A stretch of 35,050 bases of DNA. It comes from Verrucomicrobiota bacterium. GTDB lineage: Bacteria; Verrucomicrobiota; Verrucomicrobiia; Opitutales; Puniceicoccaceae. The notes under the pieces are model-generated. The model made no database searches, was not told the DNA's origin, and saw nothing but the letters and a program-made list of their open reading frames with translations. How positions within the stretch are numbered: the first letter of the stretch is position 1; every line of letters begins with the position of its first letter. Positions 1 to 8,020 of the stretch are shown piece after piece. The translations under genes were made by a program, and so were the position numbers. The DNA lies in contig JBCDMB010000029.1 of NCBI GenBank assembly GCA_038744685.1, positions 1 to 35,050 of the forward strand. The letters run 5' to 3'.

Positions 1-1
1 C

Positions 2-2989
2 GGAGCTGCAGGTGTCGTCTATCGAGCCAGGCAAACCAGCCTGAACCGCGAAGTGGCGGTTAAAGTCATTTTAGGCTCGTCATGGACAAGCGCTGCGGGT
101 CGACGACGTTTTCGCGCTGAAGCCGAGGCGGCCGCCAGTTTGAATCACCGCCACATCGTTCCGGTCTATGAAATCAACCACGCAGAGGGGCACGACTTTT
201 ACAGTATGGCTTACGTCCGTGGGGGCACATTGGGCGACCATCTCAACCTGATTCACCAGGACCGTAGAAAGGCAGTTACCTTGATGGCGAAGGTCGCCCG
301 CACAGTGCAAGTTGCACATGATCACGGCATTCTCCATCGCGACTTAAAGCCAGACAATATATTGCTGGGTGAAGATGGTGAGCCGCTCATTAGCGATTTC
401 GGACTCGCCTTTGATTTACGTCGTAGCGATGGCCTTACCCTCACTGGTCAGATTCTGGGGACACCTCAGTACATGGCACCCGAGCAAGCGTGGACTCATC
501 TTGGAGGGATTACCGCGCAAACTGACATTTACGGATTGGGAGCCATTCTCTTCCACCTACTGTCTGGTCGCCCGGTAATTGAGGCCGACAATGTTATGGG
601 GGCGATCCAGACGCTTATTTCAGAGCCCGTTCTGCGACTCCGATCAATCGATCCTGGCATCCATAGTGATCTGGAAACGATTGTCGCAAAGTGCCTCGAG
701 AAAACCCCTACGGATCGCTACGCATCTGCCCGAAGCCTGGCCGAAGACCTTGAGGCTTGGCTTGATCGCCGCCCGATCGCCGCCCGCGCACAGACACCGA
801 CCCAGAGGTTTTTCAAGTGGATTCAGAGGAAGCCCGTTCACGCCGGTCTACTCGCATCTATCCTTCTTCTGCTACTGTCCTTCGGCATTGGCGGCCCACT
901 TTTCGCCTTACGACAGGCATCTTTACGAGAGATCGCTGAAAGCGCAAAGGCAGAAGCTCTGGAAGCAGCCGGGCTCGCAAATAGACAGGCGAACGCAAAC
1001 CGCCGACTCGCCTACGCCTCGAATATGCGCCTCATCAACATGGCAGCTCGATTCGGGACGACCCCGAAAATGGCAACGCAAACCATGTTGAAGGCTCTCC
1101 GCCCGCGAGATGGCGGAGATGATTTTAGGGATTGGGAGTGGTACTACGTCTATGGCAAACTACACTCCGCACCGATTCACATTGAACATAAGCCAAAAGG
1201 CCCGATCAATTCCCTTGGTTTTTCGCCATTTGGTGAGTCTTTGCTCGTCAGTAGCCCAAAGGGCACCGAGGTCTTCGATTCGGTCAACCGGGTCATGGGA
1301 CGAAAGTTTATCGATGGCGAAGAGCACCTGTTTTCTGCCTGGAATCCGGACGGCAGGTCGATTGTAACTCTAGGAAAATCCGGTAAGGTGAAATTGTGGA
1401 ACTCCAAAACTGCTGCGCTGGAATTTTCTCTTTCCGAAGACGTTCCAGCCAGATCGGTAACCTGGAGCCCCGATGGGAAACGAGTCGCAATCCTCCATGC
1501 GAATAACACGATCGGAATTTGGACTATTGAGGAATCGTTCCAGCTAGATCAAGAGCTCGTGCGCCCATCCGCTGAACTTGAACAGATCGCATGGAGCCCA
1601 AACGGCCGATACCTCGCTGGCATTGGCAAATCCGATCTCGTCTTTGCCTGGGATCTCGACCCGGAATTCTCGGAAGATTCCCTGGAAACGTTTCAGGGTC
1701 ATAATAGCCCTCTTACCTCAATTGCCTGGATGCCCAGCGGCGCTTGGCTAGCCACTGGAAGCATCAATGGAGCAGTTAGAATTTGGGGTGTTCCCGGAGG
1801 CCGCAGAGTCGCTAACAGCGGCATGAACTACGGACGCGGGGCCGTGACCGCCCTCGCCTGGAGTCCTGATGAGCACGTCTTACTCAATACGATCGATGAT
1901 TGGGAGGGTCTGCTCCGGCTCGATTTTGCCATGAACGACCATACGATTTACCATGAGTTTGAGGGCGTGACCTCAGCAATGGCCTGGAATGCGCATAGTC
2001 ATGCTATTGCAGCCGGTAACGAAGATGGAAAAGTTACCATCTGGCGCGAGGGGCTAGCGGCGCCTTCACGCGTCCTTTGGGAAAGCGGTAAAACACTCAA
2101 CTCCATTGATTGGAGTCAAGACGACTTGATTCTCCTTTGCCAGGATACATCAGGAGAGATCACCGCTATGAATGTAAATAGTGAGGATGTTGCCTGGTCG
2201 ATTGAAAACCTGTCAGCGACAGCAGGTTCTTATGCCAGAAGCCCGGATGGTAACCAAATCGCCGTAATCTCAAAGTATCGGAATACTTTTCGCGTTGAAA
2301 TCATTGATACCGTTAATGGGCAGCGACTGAGCTTGATCGATCTCAAGACGATCATGCCTTCAAGTATGATTTGGCCAAAGCAAGGCGAGATTCTAATTTT
2401 GTCGGGAAACGGTGGAATCGTTCGCTTTTTTCCGGAATCTGACCGAGCGCCCGAACAACTTAGGCCACCGCAAAAGAATGTCGCCTTGGCAAATCCGAAA
2501 ATATCCATGAGTCCGGATAATCACCTGATCTTGGTGAGCTGTGAAAATGGCAACCTCCAGCTTCTATCGGCTAGCTCTGGCAAAGTCATTTTTGAATCGC
2601 CGGGAGAAGAGAGATTGAAGCCAGTTGTCGTTTCTCACGCTTGGCATCCGAATAATACAAACTTCGCTACGTTGGGTAGTGATGGAATGATCTCAATTTG
2701 GTCCGTTTCAGAAAAGCGTGTCATCAGAGCGTTTCGAGCACACAGCGGTGAAACCGGTTCATTGGCCTGGCACCCGGATGGCAATCGCCTTGCATCGGGT
2801 GGAGAGAATGGAGATGTATTTATCTGGGACTGGGAAAACGGAGAACGCCTTCTAGAGCTTGAAGGTCATGCAGATATGATTTATGACCTCACGTGGGACC
2901 GTGCAGCACTTCGTCTTGCCTCCGCTAGCCGAGACGGCGAGGTCAGGCTCTGGGATGCTACAGCCGGAGTCCTCCTCAGTCTCGAATGA
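2..2989 (+). CDS. Ser/Thr protein kinase with C-terminal WD40 repeats (5' end outside window)
   Basis: Membrane-anchored Hanks-type kinase, truncated by the window edge. The frame is open from base 2 and already encodes the end of the glycine loop (GAAGVVY), so the GTG at 53 is internal and not the start. Counting from that GTG, the catalytic lysine is K4 (VAVK), the catalytic loop HRDLKPDN is at 95-102, DFG at 115-117 and the APE motif at 142-144. One membrane helix lies at about 262-286, followed by an Ala/Glu/Arg-rich linker. From about residue 375 to the end there are many WD40-like units, such as SPDG...IW and HPDGNRLASGGENG. The kinase domain should face the cytoplasm and the propeller the other side, or the reverse; topology is inferred. 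This architecture is common in Planctomycetes and Verrucomicrobia, often beside an ECF sigma factor, as here. Substrate unknown. Confidence 0.93.
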   Translation, partial: GAAGVVYRARQTSLNREVAVKVILGSSWTSAAGRRRFRAEAEAAASLNHRHIVPVYEINHAEGHDFYSMAYVRGGTLGDHLNLIHQDRRKAVTLMAKVARTVQVAHDHGILHRDLKPDNILLGEDGEPLISDFGLAFDLRRSDGLTLTGQILGTPQYMAPEQAWTHLGGITAQTDIYGLGAILFHLLSGRPVIEADNVMGAIQTLISEPVLRLRSIDPGIHSDLETIVAKCLEKTPTDRYASARSLAEDLEAWLDRRPIAARAQTPTQRFFKWIQRKPVHAGLLASILLLLLSFGIGGPLFALRQASLREIAESAKAEALEAAGLANRQANANRRLAYASNMRLINMAARFGTTPKMATQTMLKALRPRDGGDDFRDWEWYYVYGKLHSAPIHIEHKPKGPINSLGFSPFGESLLVSSPKGTEVFDSVNRVMGRKFIDGEEHLFSAWNPDGRSIVTLGKSGKVKLWNSKTAALEFSLSEDVPARSVTWSPDGKRVAILHANNTIGIWTIEESFQLDQELVRPSAELEQIAWSPNGRYLAGIGKSDLVFAWDLDPEFSEDSLETFQGHNSPLTSIAWMPSGAWLATGSINGAVRIWGVPGGRRVANSGMNYGRGAVTALAWSPDEHVLLNTIDDWEGLLRLDFAMNDHTIYHEFEGVTSAMAWNAHSHAIAAGNEDGKVTIWREGLAAPSRVLWESGKTLNSIDWSQDDLILLCQDTSGEITAMNVNSEDVAWSIENLSATAGSYARSPDGNQIAVISKYRNTFRVEIIDTVNGQRLSLIDLKTIMPSSMIWPKQGEILILSGNGGIVRFFPESDRAPEQLRPPQKNVALANPKISMSPDNHLILVSCENGNLQLLSASSGKVIFESPGEERLKPVVVSHAWHPNNTNFATLGSDGMISIWSVSEKRVIRAFRAHSGETGSLAWHPDGNRLASGGENGDVFIWDWENGERLLELEGHADMIYDLTWDRAALRLASASRDGEVRLWDATAGVLLSLE

Positions 2990-2998
2990 GCGTGTCTG

Positions 2999-3040
2999 GT
3001 AAGACTGGGAAAACAGTAAACTATTTTCGCACGGTCTTAC
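2999..3040. terminator. Bidirectional hairpin between convergent kinase and sigma genes
   Basis: A nested inverted repeat. The outer arms are GTAAGAC (2999-3005) and GTCTTAC (3034-3040). The inner palindrome runs from GAAAA (3009-3013) through AGT-aa-ACT to TTTTC (3024-3028). A-rich and T-rich inner arms flank the loop, so it could end transcription from either side. It overlaps the last codons of the sigma factor gene. No energy was calculated. Confidence 0.45.
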
Positions 3041-3645
3041 GAATCGTTGGAGAAGTCAGTTTTGAGTTCTTCTTTGAGCCAGGCTTTCGCATAGGCCCAG
3101 CGCCGCGATACCGTTCGGTAGGAGACACCTGTCGCATCGGCGATTTGCTGGAAAGAAAACCCGGAAAAGAAACGCATTCTGACCAAATCAGCGCTTTCCG
3201 GGTCGACTGCCTGCAGCTTGGGTAAAACCTCATTCACCGCCAGTATTAGATCATCGCTCGCTGGAGCAATAATCTGCGATTCGGAGAGCGGCACCCTTTC
3301 CAAGGAGCCACCTTTCTTAAGCTGTTTGCGCGCACGTGCACGGTCGACGAGAATCCACCGCATCACTTCCGCAGCGGTCGCAAATAAGTGGGCCCGATTA
3401 CGAAAACGGCTCATACGGCCAGCATCGGAGGAAAGACGGAGGAATACTTCGTGAACCAGCGATGTGGCACTTAGAGAGGAGTTGATCGGCTCGTTCGCGA
3501 CTTTGAGACGAGCGAGATTTCGAAGTTCGTTGTAGACGCCCTGAAAAAGTTCGTCCGGGTCTTCAGCAGGACCACTGTAACTCAATTCTTCAGTTTGCTG
3601 ATCTTGATCGTTATGTGTCCTTGGCTTACTGGACATAGGTTTCAA
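3037..3645 (-). CDS. ECF-type RNA polymerase sigma factor (TIGR02999/Sigma70_ECF family)
   Basis: A 202-residue extracytoplasmic-function sigma factor. Region 2 spans about residues 29-105 and carries the family pattern TSLVHEVFLRL (61-71) followed by FATAAEVMRWILVDRARAR. Region 4, at about 140-190, has the helix-turn-helix FSFQQIADATGVSYRTVSRRW. This variant is typical of Planctomycetes and Verrucomicrobia and is often encoded next to Ser/Thr kinases with WD40 or TPR domains. Here it converges tail to tail with such a kinase. A functional link (kinase phosphorylating the sigma factor or a partner) is inference only. The start is ATG at 3645, or the ATG three codons later. No anti-sigma factor gene is adjacent. 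Confidence 0.92.
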   Translation of the reverse strand: MKPMSSKPRTHNDQDQQTEELSYSGPAEDPDELFQGVYNELRNLARLKVANEPINSSLSATSLVHEVFLRLSSDAGRMSRFRNRAHLFATAAEVMRWILVDRARARKQLKKGGSLERVPLSESQIIAPASDDLILAVNEVLPKLQAVDPESADLVRMRFFSGFSFQQIADATGVSYRTVSRRWAYAKAWLKEELKTDFSNDS

Positions 3646-3894
3646 TTACTTGTTCGGATATAGGTTTAAATGTGGTCGATGCAAGCTAGTTGGCTTGCTC
3701 TTTTGCCTCGTTTGGGAGACGCGTTTTTTACTCGGACTCTACAGTGTATTTATCGCCGAGCGAGGGTTCTCTTCTTTACCGCTGACAGACGATAACAGAT
3801 TTTCTATTTATTCTCTCATTTAGATTGGCGTTCATTCGCAGCTTCAAAATCAGCATATTCGACTCCTCTGCATTACCTTAGTCATCAATCGTAG

Positions 3895-4260
3895 AGACGA
3901 GACGTTTTGGTCAGATTACTCTTTCCGCAGGAGCAAAAACGGGTCTTTCCGTATATTCAGATGTGGGGTCGTAGAATGATCTTGAAGCGCGAAGACTATA
4001 TCGAGAATTGGCATAGAGCTCCTGACTTCGACTTGATGGTCAAGGAATTTTAGACATCCATACTAAGCCGCTTATCGTATTCACCGATCAACTACGCAAG
4101 GGTAACTGACATCCACAAGCACAACCTCGATTTACTTCGCTCATTTCCGACGCAGTTGGGTGAAGCCAGGAGGGTTCATAATGCAAAATACAAAGATGGC
4201 CCTATTGCGCTATCTGAAGATGGGTAAAGGGTCTACGTGATTTGTTTGGTGAATGAATAG
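3895..4260 (+). pseudogene. Possible decayed gene in one frame with two internal stops
   Basis: The 729-base stretch 3646-4374 has no intact gene. Within it, frame 1 reads as protein-like sequence from 3895 to 4260, interrupted only by TAG at 4051 and TAA at 4225. The pieces include VRLLFPQEQKRVFPYIQM, EDYIENWHRAPDFDLMVKEF and HNAKYKDGPIALSEDG, then RVYVICLVNE. Both stops are one base change from a sense codon (CAG; CAA or AAA), and the frame is kept across them, which fits a gene decaying by point mutation. Open runs of 50-57 codons can also arise by chance. No family was recognised and no start is defined. An alternative is a 19-codon ORF at 4181-4240 behind an AGGAGG box. Confidence 0.33.
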
Positions 4261-4307
4261 AATTTTTCCGATTTTGCGGTTGATCCTTTTTAGGCCTTCC
4301 TGAGAAA

Positions 4308-4338
4308 TTGACCCTCAGCGGGCGGGCTGTGCTACAAT
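4308..4338 (+). promoter_or_regulatory. Sigma-70-like extended -10 promoter
   Basis: TTGACC at 4308-4313 and TACAAT at 4333-4338 are separated by 19 bases. The -10 box is preceded by TGC (4330-4332), making an extended -10 that would tolerate the long spacer. The element ends 36 bases before the PDZ gene start. Confidence 0.45.
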
Positions 4339-4374
4339 TCTTTCCCCGCCGACGATCCGATTTGAAGAAAGCAA

Positions 4375-5448
4375 ATGATCAACCAAGCCATTTTGCTTGC
4401 CTGTGTGCTTCATGGGATTTCCCACGAGTCAGTCAAAGACTTCGGACGGTTTGCTGAAACCTTAGAGATCCCGGCTTCACAAGCAGTCCAGCACCGTCAA
4501 ATCTATTTCGAAAGCAGCTCTGAGACGGGCGTGGGTCGGATGGTTGATTGGGTTCCGAGCCTCAACCTATGGAGGGATGTGAGCCTGAAAATCCCTCAAG
4601 GAACTGAGATTGGCGATCTGGATGGATTGGATTGGGAAGAGAGCCTGATTTTTGGAACATTTTGGGATGGGAAAACGGGGTTTACTCGTTTTGGACAGAA
4701 CGAAAAGGGGTGGCGAAATTATGGACATCGGGGTGGGTCACTAGCAGTCCAGAATCTACTGTTTTACTCCAAAAGGCAGGCGATTCATCTCGCGAAGCTT
4801 ATCGAGGCTAGGATCAAATTCTATTCTGGGAAGTTTCATGATCGTGTCGGGCTGAGAAAAGCGATCGACGAAAATGAAAGAATGGGCAGGTTTCTCGGTG
4901 ATCAGAACTTGGACTCTTTTAAATTGAATCTAGTGAAACCTGTAGGCGGAAACCTGGTAAACGTGGATCTAGTGATTAAAGACGGGGGTTGGATTGAGAG
5001 CGTTTCGCATCTCGGGACGGAGGAGTTTTTCCATGCAGAAAACAAAATCGTGCCCATTGAGGACGTCTTGGCATTGGTTGACCTTAACCAAATTGAAATT
5101 GAGCCAGACTCTGAGCTCGATGTATGGCTCGAGAGGAATGGAAGGGGGAGGCTCGGGGCTTACGTAGAGCCTCATCCAGTGGGCTTCGTTGTAACTGAAG
5201 TCATTGCGGGCTCTGCAGCAAAGACAGCCGGGATCTTGAAAGGAGACGTTTTGGTTGGGCTCGACTCCATTTCACTATCTGGTCTTGAAAAAGGCCAACT
5301 GAGAGATCTCTTTCTAAGCAGGCAAGACGGAGTGACCATACGGCTCATGCGAGGTTCGGATGTTATTGCGGTCGAGAACGTGGTGCCTAGGACCCAGTTC
5401 GAGGAACAAATGAACCATCTTTTTTACGGTGGCGGCGGTCAACGGTGA
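4375..5448 (+). CDS. PDZ-domain protein of unknown function
   Basis: A 357-residue protein with a C-terminal PDZ domain at about residues 258-345. The domain shows the usual features: VVTEVIAGSAAKTAGILKGDVLVGLDSISLSG, read as shorter blocks GFVVTEV, AGSAAKTAGI and KGDVLVGLD, then VTIRLMRGS. The remaining 250 residues match no family I recognise. They are rich in Trp and Gly (FGTFWDGKTGF, GWRNYGHRGG) and lack protease motifs, so this is probably not an HtrA- or Ctp-type enzyme. The N-terminus (INQAILLACVLHG) is weakly hydrophobic and may be a poor signal peptide. An in-frame TGA 12 bases upstream prevents an earlier start, and ATG at 4375 follows a weak GAAGAAAG box. A good promoter lies just upstream. 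Confidence 0.75.
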   Translation: MINQAILLACVLHGISHESVKDFGRFAETLEIPASQAVQHRQIYFESSSETGVGRMVDWVPSLNLWRDVSLKIPQGTEIGDLDGLDWEESLIFGTFWDGKTGFTRFGQNEKGWRNYGHRGGSLAVQNLLFYSKRQAIHLAKLIEARIKFYSGKFHDRVGLRKAIDENERMGRFLGDQNLDSFKLNLVKPVGGNLVNVDLVIKDGGWIESVSHLGTEEFFHAENKIVPIEDVLALVDLNQIEIEPDSELDVWLERNGRGRLGAYVEPHPVGFVVTEVIAGSAAKTAGILKGDVLVGLDSISLSGLEKGQLRDLFLSRQDGVTIRLMRGSDVIAVENVVPRTQFEEQMNHLFYGGGGQR

Positions 5449-5600
5449 GGCCAACGTTGATCGGGTATGACCCGAATGCCCCTAATGTAAGCGTTGCCAG
5501 CTTTTGACCCCTCTTTAGCCTTTGCTTTTTCGGCCAATACGAACCAAAAAGGACACATCGAACTCTCGATCAAAAATTGAATTTCAAATCCGTTAAAGCC

Positions 5601-6134
5601 ATGCCTCGTTGGACCCATCTATTTCTTACTGTCGCCTTCTTTGCCTGCGGGTCACTGCAAGCAGACGAAAAGGAGGAGCTGATTGCCCATGCCGAGAAGG
5701 TGGCCAAGCAGATTGAACAGGCGCTTGAAACCAACCTGCTCTCCGAGGCTCAGATCTACACTTATCTGGCCGTTATGGCTGGTTACGACGAAAGGGTCTA
5801 CGGATCTGCGCTCGCGTTCAACCCGGCGTTTCTGCAAGGGCATACCTTTTTTCTACAAGAAAACATCACCGAGGACGGTCGCATCCTCTACTGTCCTTAC
5901 GTCTACCGTGACGAAGAGTTTCTGATGCGTGCATTCGACATTGGCAATATCCGGAGGGATCACGGCTACGATTACACCACTTGGGATTGGTACAAGACTC
6001 CGATGACCCAGCAGAAACCCCACTGGACCAAGCCTTACTTCGACGACGGCGGCGGTGGAATCAACATGGTCACCTATTCGATCCCGATCGGAGAGACGGC
6101 GATCCTGACGTTCGATATGCGGGTCGAAGAATAG
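5601..6134 (+). CDS. Secreted stand-alone dCache-like sensor domain protein
   Basis: A 177-residue protein from ATG 5601 (an in-frame TTG at 5577 would add eight residues; neither has a clear Shine-Dalgarno sequence). A signal peptide (HLFLTVAFFACGSLQA) precedes about 155 residues resembling the extracellular dCache/MCP_N-like sensor domains of chemoreceptors and RsbU-type phosphatases. Shared hallmarks are VYGSALAFNPAF, the YCPYVYRD block, GYDYTTWDWYKTP, KPHWTKPYFDDGGGG and MVTYSIPI. In known proteins this domain is followed by a membrane helix and a HAMP, PP2C or MCP output module. Here the gene stops right after the sensor fold (TFDMRVEE), so it would be a free periplasmic binder. It is either a truncated remnant or a soluble sensor partner. 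The PDZ gene ends 152 bases upstream on the same strand. Confidence 0.75.
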   Translation: MPRWTHLFLTVAFFACGSLQADEKEELIAHAEKVAKQIEQALETNLLSEAQIYTYLAVMAGYDERVYGSALAFNPAFLQGHTFFLQENITEDGRILYCPYVYRDEEFLMRAFDIGNIRRDHGYDYTTWDWYKTPMTQQKPHWTKPYFDDGGGGINMVTYSIPIGETAILTFDMRVEE

Positions 6135-6137
6135 TCG

Positions 6138-6174
6138 TTGGAATTCGTTCCAAAGCCAGTTCTTCGCCAGAACT
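6138..6174. terminator. Two tandem hairpins between convergent genes
   Basis: TTGGAA-TTCG-TTCCAA at 6138-6153 is a six-bp stem capped by a TTCG tetraloop, starting three bases after the dCache gene stop. AGTTCT-TCGCC-AGAACT at 6158-6174 follows directly. Neither has a long U tract, so termination strength is uncertain. Confidence 0.4.
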
Positions 6175-6205
6175 AGATGCTGCAATGGATTGAGGAAGCG
6201 GCCCG

Positions 6206-6646
6206 CTACATCCTTCCTTCTTCCATATCGTAAATATCGAAGAAGAAGTGGGGATAATTTCCGGGTAGGTAGTTTGGCCAGTATTCGTCCTCCATATACA
6301 CTTGGACTTGGCTTGGCATTTCGCTCATCCGTGAGTCGCGCATCTTGAAGTTCCAGGCAACTACTTCCTCGCGAGTCTTTTCCGACGCGTTCTCTTTGAT
6401 CCATTCGGCGACGGCTGAATCCTCTGCACCGGTCTCGACGAAATCCTTAAAAGCGTTGGAATCGACACCGGAGAATTCAAAGAACATTTGATCCAAAGGA
6501 CAGTTGAAGTGATACTCGCCCGCTGTTCCCGCGAGGGTTGCCCGGCACTTGTCGAGCGCTCGCGCTGCAATGACGTAGCCCGCAATGGTTTCCTTTGGGC
6601 TGCGTGGATATTCTGTGGTGAGGTCTTTGGCTACTAGTGTGGTCAT
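6206..6646 (-). CDS. DUF5069 family protein
   Basis: A 146-residue cytoplasmic protein matching DUF5069 over nearly its full length. The N-terminal pattern is DLTTEYPRSPKETIAGYVIAARALDKCRA, seen as the blocks DLTTEYPRSP, AGYVIAARALDKCRA and GEYHFNCPLD. These are followed by QMFFEFSGVDSNAFKDFV and a WIKE helix. Members are frequent in Verrucomicrobia and Planctomycetes; their biochemical role is not established as far as I know. The gene is divergent from a TetR regulator starting 89 bases away, and a palindrome in the gap suggests the regulator controls it. ATG at 6646 has no obvious Shine-Dalgarno sequence. Confidence 0.85.
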   Translation of the reverse strand: MTTLVAKDLTTEYPRSPKETIAGYVIAARALDKCRATLAGTAGEYHFNCPLDQMFFEFSGVDSNAFKDFVETGAEDSAVAEWIKENASEKTREEVVAWNFKMRDSRMSEMPSQVQVYMEDEYWPNYLPGNYPHFFFDIYDMEEGRM

Positions 6647-6708
6647 ATCGGTTTTTGGTTTATTTTATACTGAAAGATACAAAATAAATAACTCTCGACC
6701 TCCTGGTC

Positions 6709-6727
6709 AATCAGTTTTTTACTGATT
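6709..6727. promoter_or_regulatory. TetR operator candidate (7-5-7 palindrome)
   Basis: AATCAGT-TTTTT-ACTGATT is a perfect inverted repeat ending eight bases before the TetR start. On the minus strand its edge overlaps TTGACC (6710 to 6705), a possible -35 box for the DUF5069 gene, so binding could control both directions. Confidence 0.5.
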
Positions 6728-6735
6728 AGTAAATT

Positions 6736-7317
6736 ATGGGGCGGCCAAGACAGTTCAACGAATCGACGGTGGTGAGTGCGGCGACTGAGGTGTTTTGGCA
6801 GAAGGGTTATCGAGCGACGAATCTGACGGATCTTTGCAGCGCGACAAAGATGAACCGTCCGAGCCTCTATGGGGCTTTTGGCGATAAAGAGGACCTGTTT
6901 ATCCGCTGCCTTGAGGATTACCAAGAGAGGTTTGGGAAGCAGCTCGCAGAAGCGCAGGAAGAAGAAGACAGCGCGTTGGGCAAGATGGTTGCCTTGCTGG
7001 GGAGGACGGCTGAGTTTTTTGATTCTGAGGGTAGTCCCGGTGGTTGTTTGGTGGTTCTCAGTATGGGAGAGTCCAGAGGTTTATCACCCCGGCTGAGATC
7101 AGTTATGGAGAACATTCACAGAGAGAACCTACGGAATTTCTCTTCTTTGCTCGAGGAGGCGATTGAGGCGGGGGAGCTACCGGCGACGATTGATGTGGAA
7201 TCCGTCGCAGAGTTTCTCGTCACTCAGATTTACGGTGCTGCCATCCAGGCATCGGTGAATCCCGGTCATGCGAGCCAATCGATTTCAGTCGCAGTGGACT
7301 TTTTGAAGTCCTTGTAG
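6736..7317 (+). CDS. TetR/AcrR family transcriptional regulator
   Basis: A 193-residue regulator. The N-terminal DNA-binding domain (residues 1-60) begins GRPRQFNESTVVSAA, with the helix-turn-helix TNLTDLCSATKMNRPSLYGAFGDKEDLF (read in blocks: TNLTDLCSATKMNR, SLYGAFGDKEDLF). The C-terminal ligand/dimer domain includes SPGGCLVVLSMGESRG and ends in an amphipathic helix. The N-terminus resembles the GRPR subgroup of TetR regulators; its ligand cannot be predicted. It diverges from the DUF5069 gene with a shared palindrome just before its own start, suggesting autorepression and control of DUF5069. ATG at 6736 lacks a strong ribosome-binding site. Confidence 0.9.
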   Translation: MGRPRQFNESTVVSAATEVFWQKGYRATNLTDLCSATKMNRPSLYGAFGDKEDLFIRCLEDYQERFGKQLAEAQEEEDSALGKMVALLGRTAEFFDSEGSPGGCLVVLSMGESRGLSPRLRSVMENIHRENLRNFSSLLEEAIEAGELPATIDVESVAEFLVTQIYGAAIQASVNPGHASQSISVAVDFLKSL

Positions 7318-7354
7318 ACGGGCCTCGGTAAGCCAAAGGCGTTTTGCACGGGAA

Positions 7355-7909
7355 TCAACTGCCCTTGATCGTCCTCACGATCGTTTCAGCGACGGAGTCG
7401 ATCCATGTCTGATCCTGGGTTAAGGCGGCAAGGCCCATTGCTCCTTCCAGTGCTACATAAACCATTTGGGCCCGCTGCGCAGACGTCTCCCGATTCTCCC
7501 CGGGTCTTTGCAGCGCTTCGGTGAGCCAGTTGATATTCCTCTCAACGAATGACTCGACTTCTGACCTCAACTCATCGGAAAGGGTTGAGGCCCCCCTCGC
7601 CAGCATTCCGCAGAGGCAGGCTTTCCCCGATCTGCGAAAGGCTTCCTGAAACACGGACGCGTAGTGCTTCGCTATTTCCTCAACATCCTGATCTTTCCTT
7701 TTCGGCGGACCCAGAACGCGAAAAAACTCCTCAATATACCGTCGCGCAGCCGCCAAAGCCAAAGAATCTTTGGTCGGAAAGTGATGATGGACGGAGGCGC
7801 TCTTGATCCCTACGACTTTCGCTATCTCTCTGAAGCTGAAGCCATTGTAGCCACGCTCCCGGATCATACCTTCTGCAAGGTCCATGATTTGTGTGCGTGT
7901 ATCTTCCAT
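7355..7909 (-). CDS. TetR/AcrR family transcriptional regulator
   Basis: A 184-residue TetR-type repressor. The DNA-binding domain at residues 4-50 carries GYNGFSFREIAKVVGIKSASVHHHFPTKDSL, seen as FSFREIAKVVGIKSASVHHHF followed by PTKDSLALA. The C-terminal domain holds an ACLCGMLARG segment with two cysteines that could sense electrophiles or metals; this is speculation. It is divergent from an SDR oxidoreductase, and the 111-base gap contains two closely related palindromes, a typical TetR-controlled pair. It converges on the preceding TetR gene with 37 bases between them. ATG at 7909 is used. Confidence 0.9.
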   Translation of the reverse strand: MEDTRTQIMDLAEGMIRERGYNGFSFREIAKVVGIKSASVHHHFPTKDSLALAAARRYIEEFFRVLGPPKRKDQDVEEIAKHYASVFQEAFRRSGKACLCGMLARGASTLSDELRSEVESFVERNINWLTEALQRPGENRETSAQRAQMVYVALEGAMGLAALTQDQTWIDSVAETIVRTIKGS

Positions 7910-7916
7910 TTGAAGA

Positions 7917-7934
7917 ACCTATCACTAGATAGGT
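7917..7934. promoter_or_regulatory. TetR operator candidate, site 1
   Basis: ACCTATC-ACTA-GATAGGT, a perfect seven-bp inverted repeat with a four-base centre. It lies eight bases before the TetR start and shares the 12-bp core ACCTATCACTAG with site 2, in opposite orientation. Confidence 0.6.
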
Positions 7935-7969
7935 GTTGACGAAAGGCAAATTCTTCTCTTCATCCTAGT

Positions 7970-7987
7970 CTACCTAGTGATAGGTAG
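7970..7987. promoter_or_regulatory. TetR operator candidate, site 2
   Basis: CTACCTA-GTGA-TAGGTAG, a perfect seven-bp inverted repeat whose reverse strand contains ACCTATCACTAG, the core of site 1. The two centres are 53 bases apart, about five helical turns. The site sits 33 bases upstream of the SDR start. Confidence 0.6.
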
Positions 7988-8020
7988 ATCAAGTCAAAAT
8001 CTCAACGAAACCAAAATACT

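Noticed and set aside
53-55. GTG as the start of the kinase gene
   Set aside because: The frame is open to the window edge and encodes the glycine loop upstream of this codon, so the gene begins outside the window.
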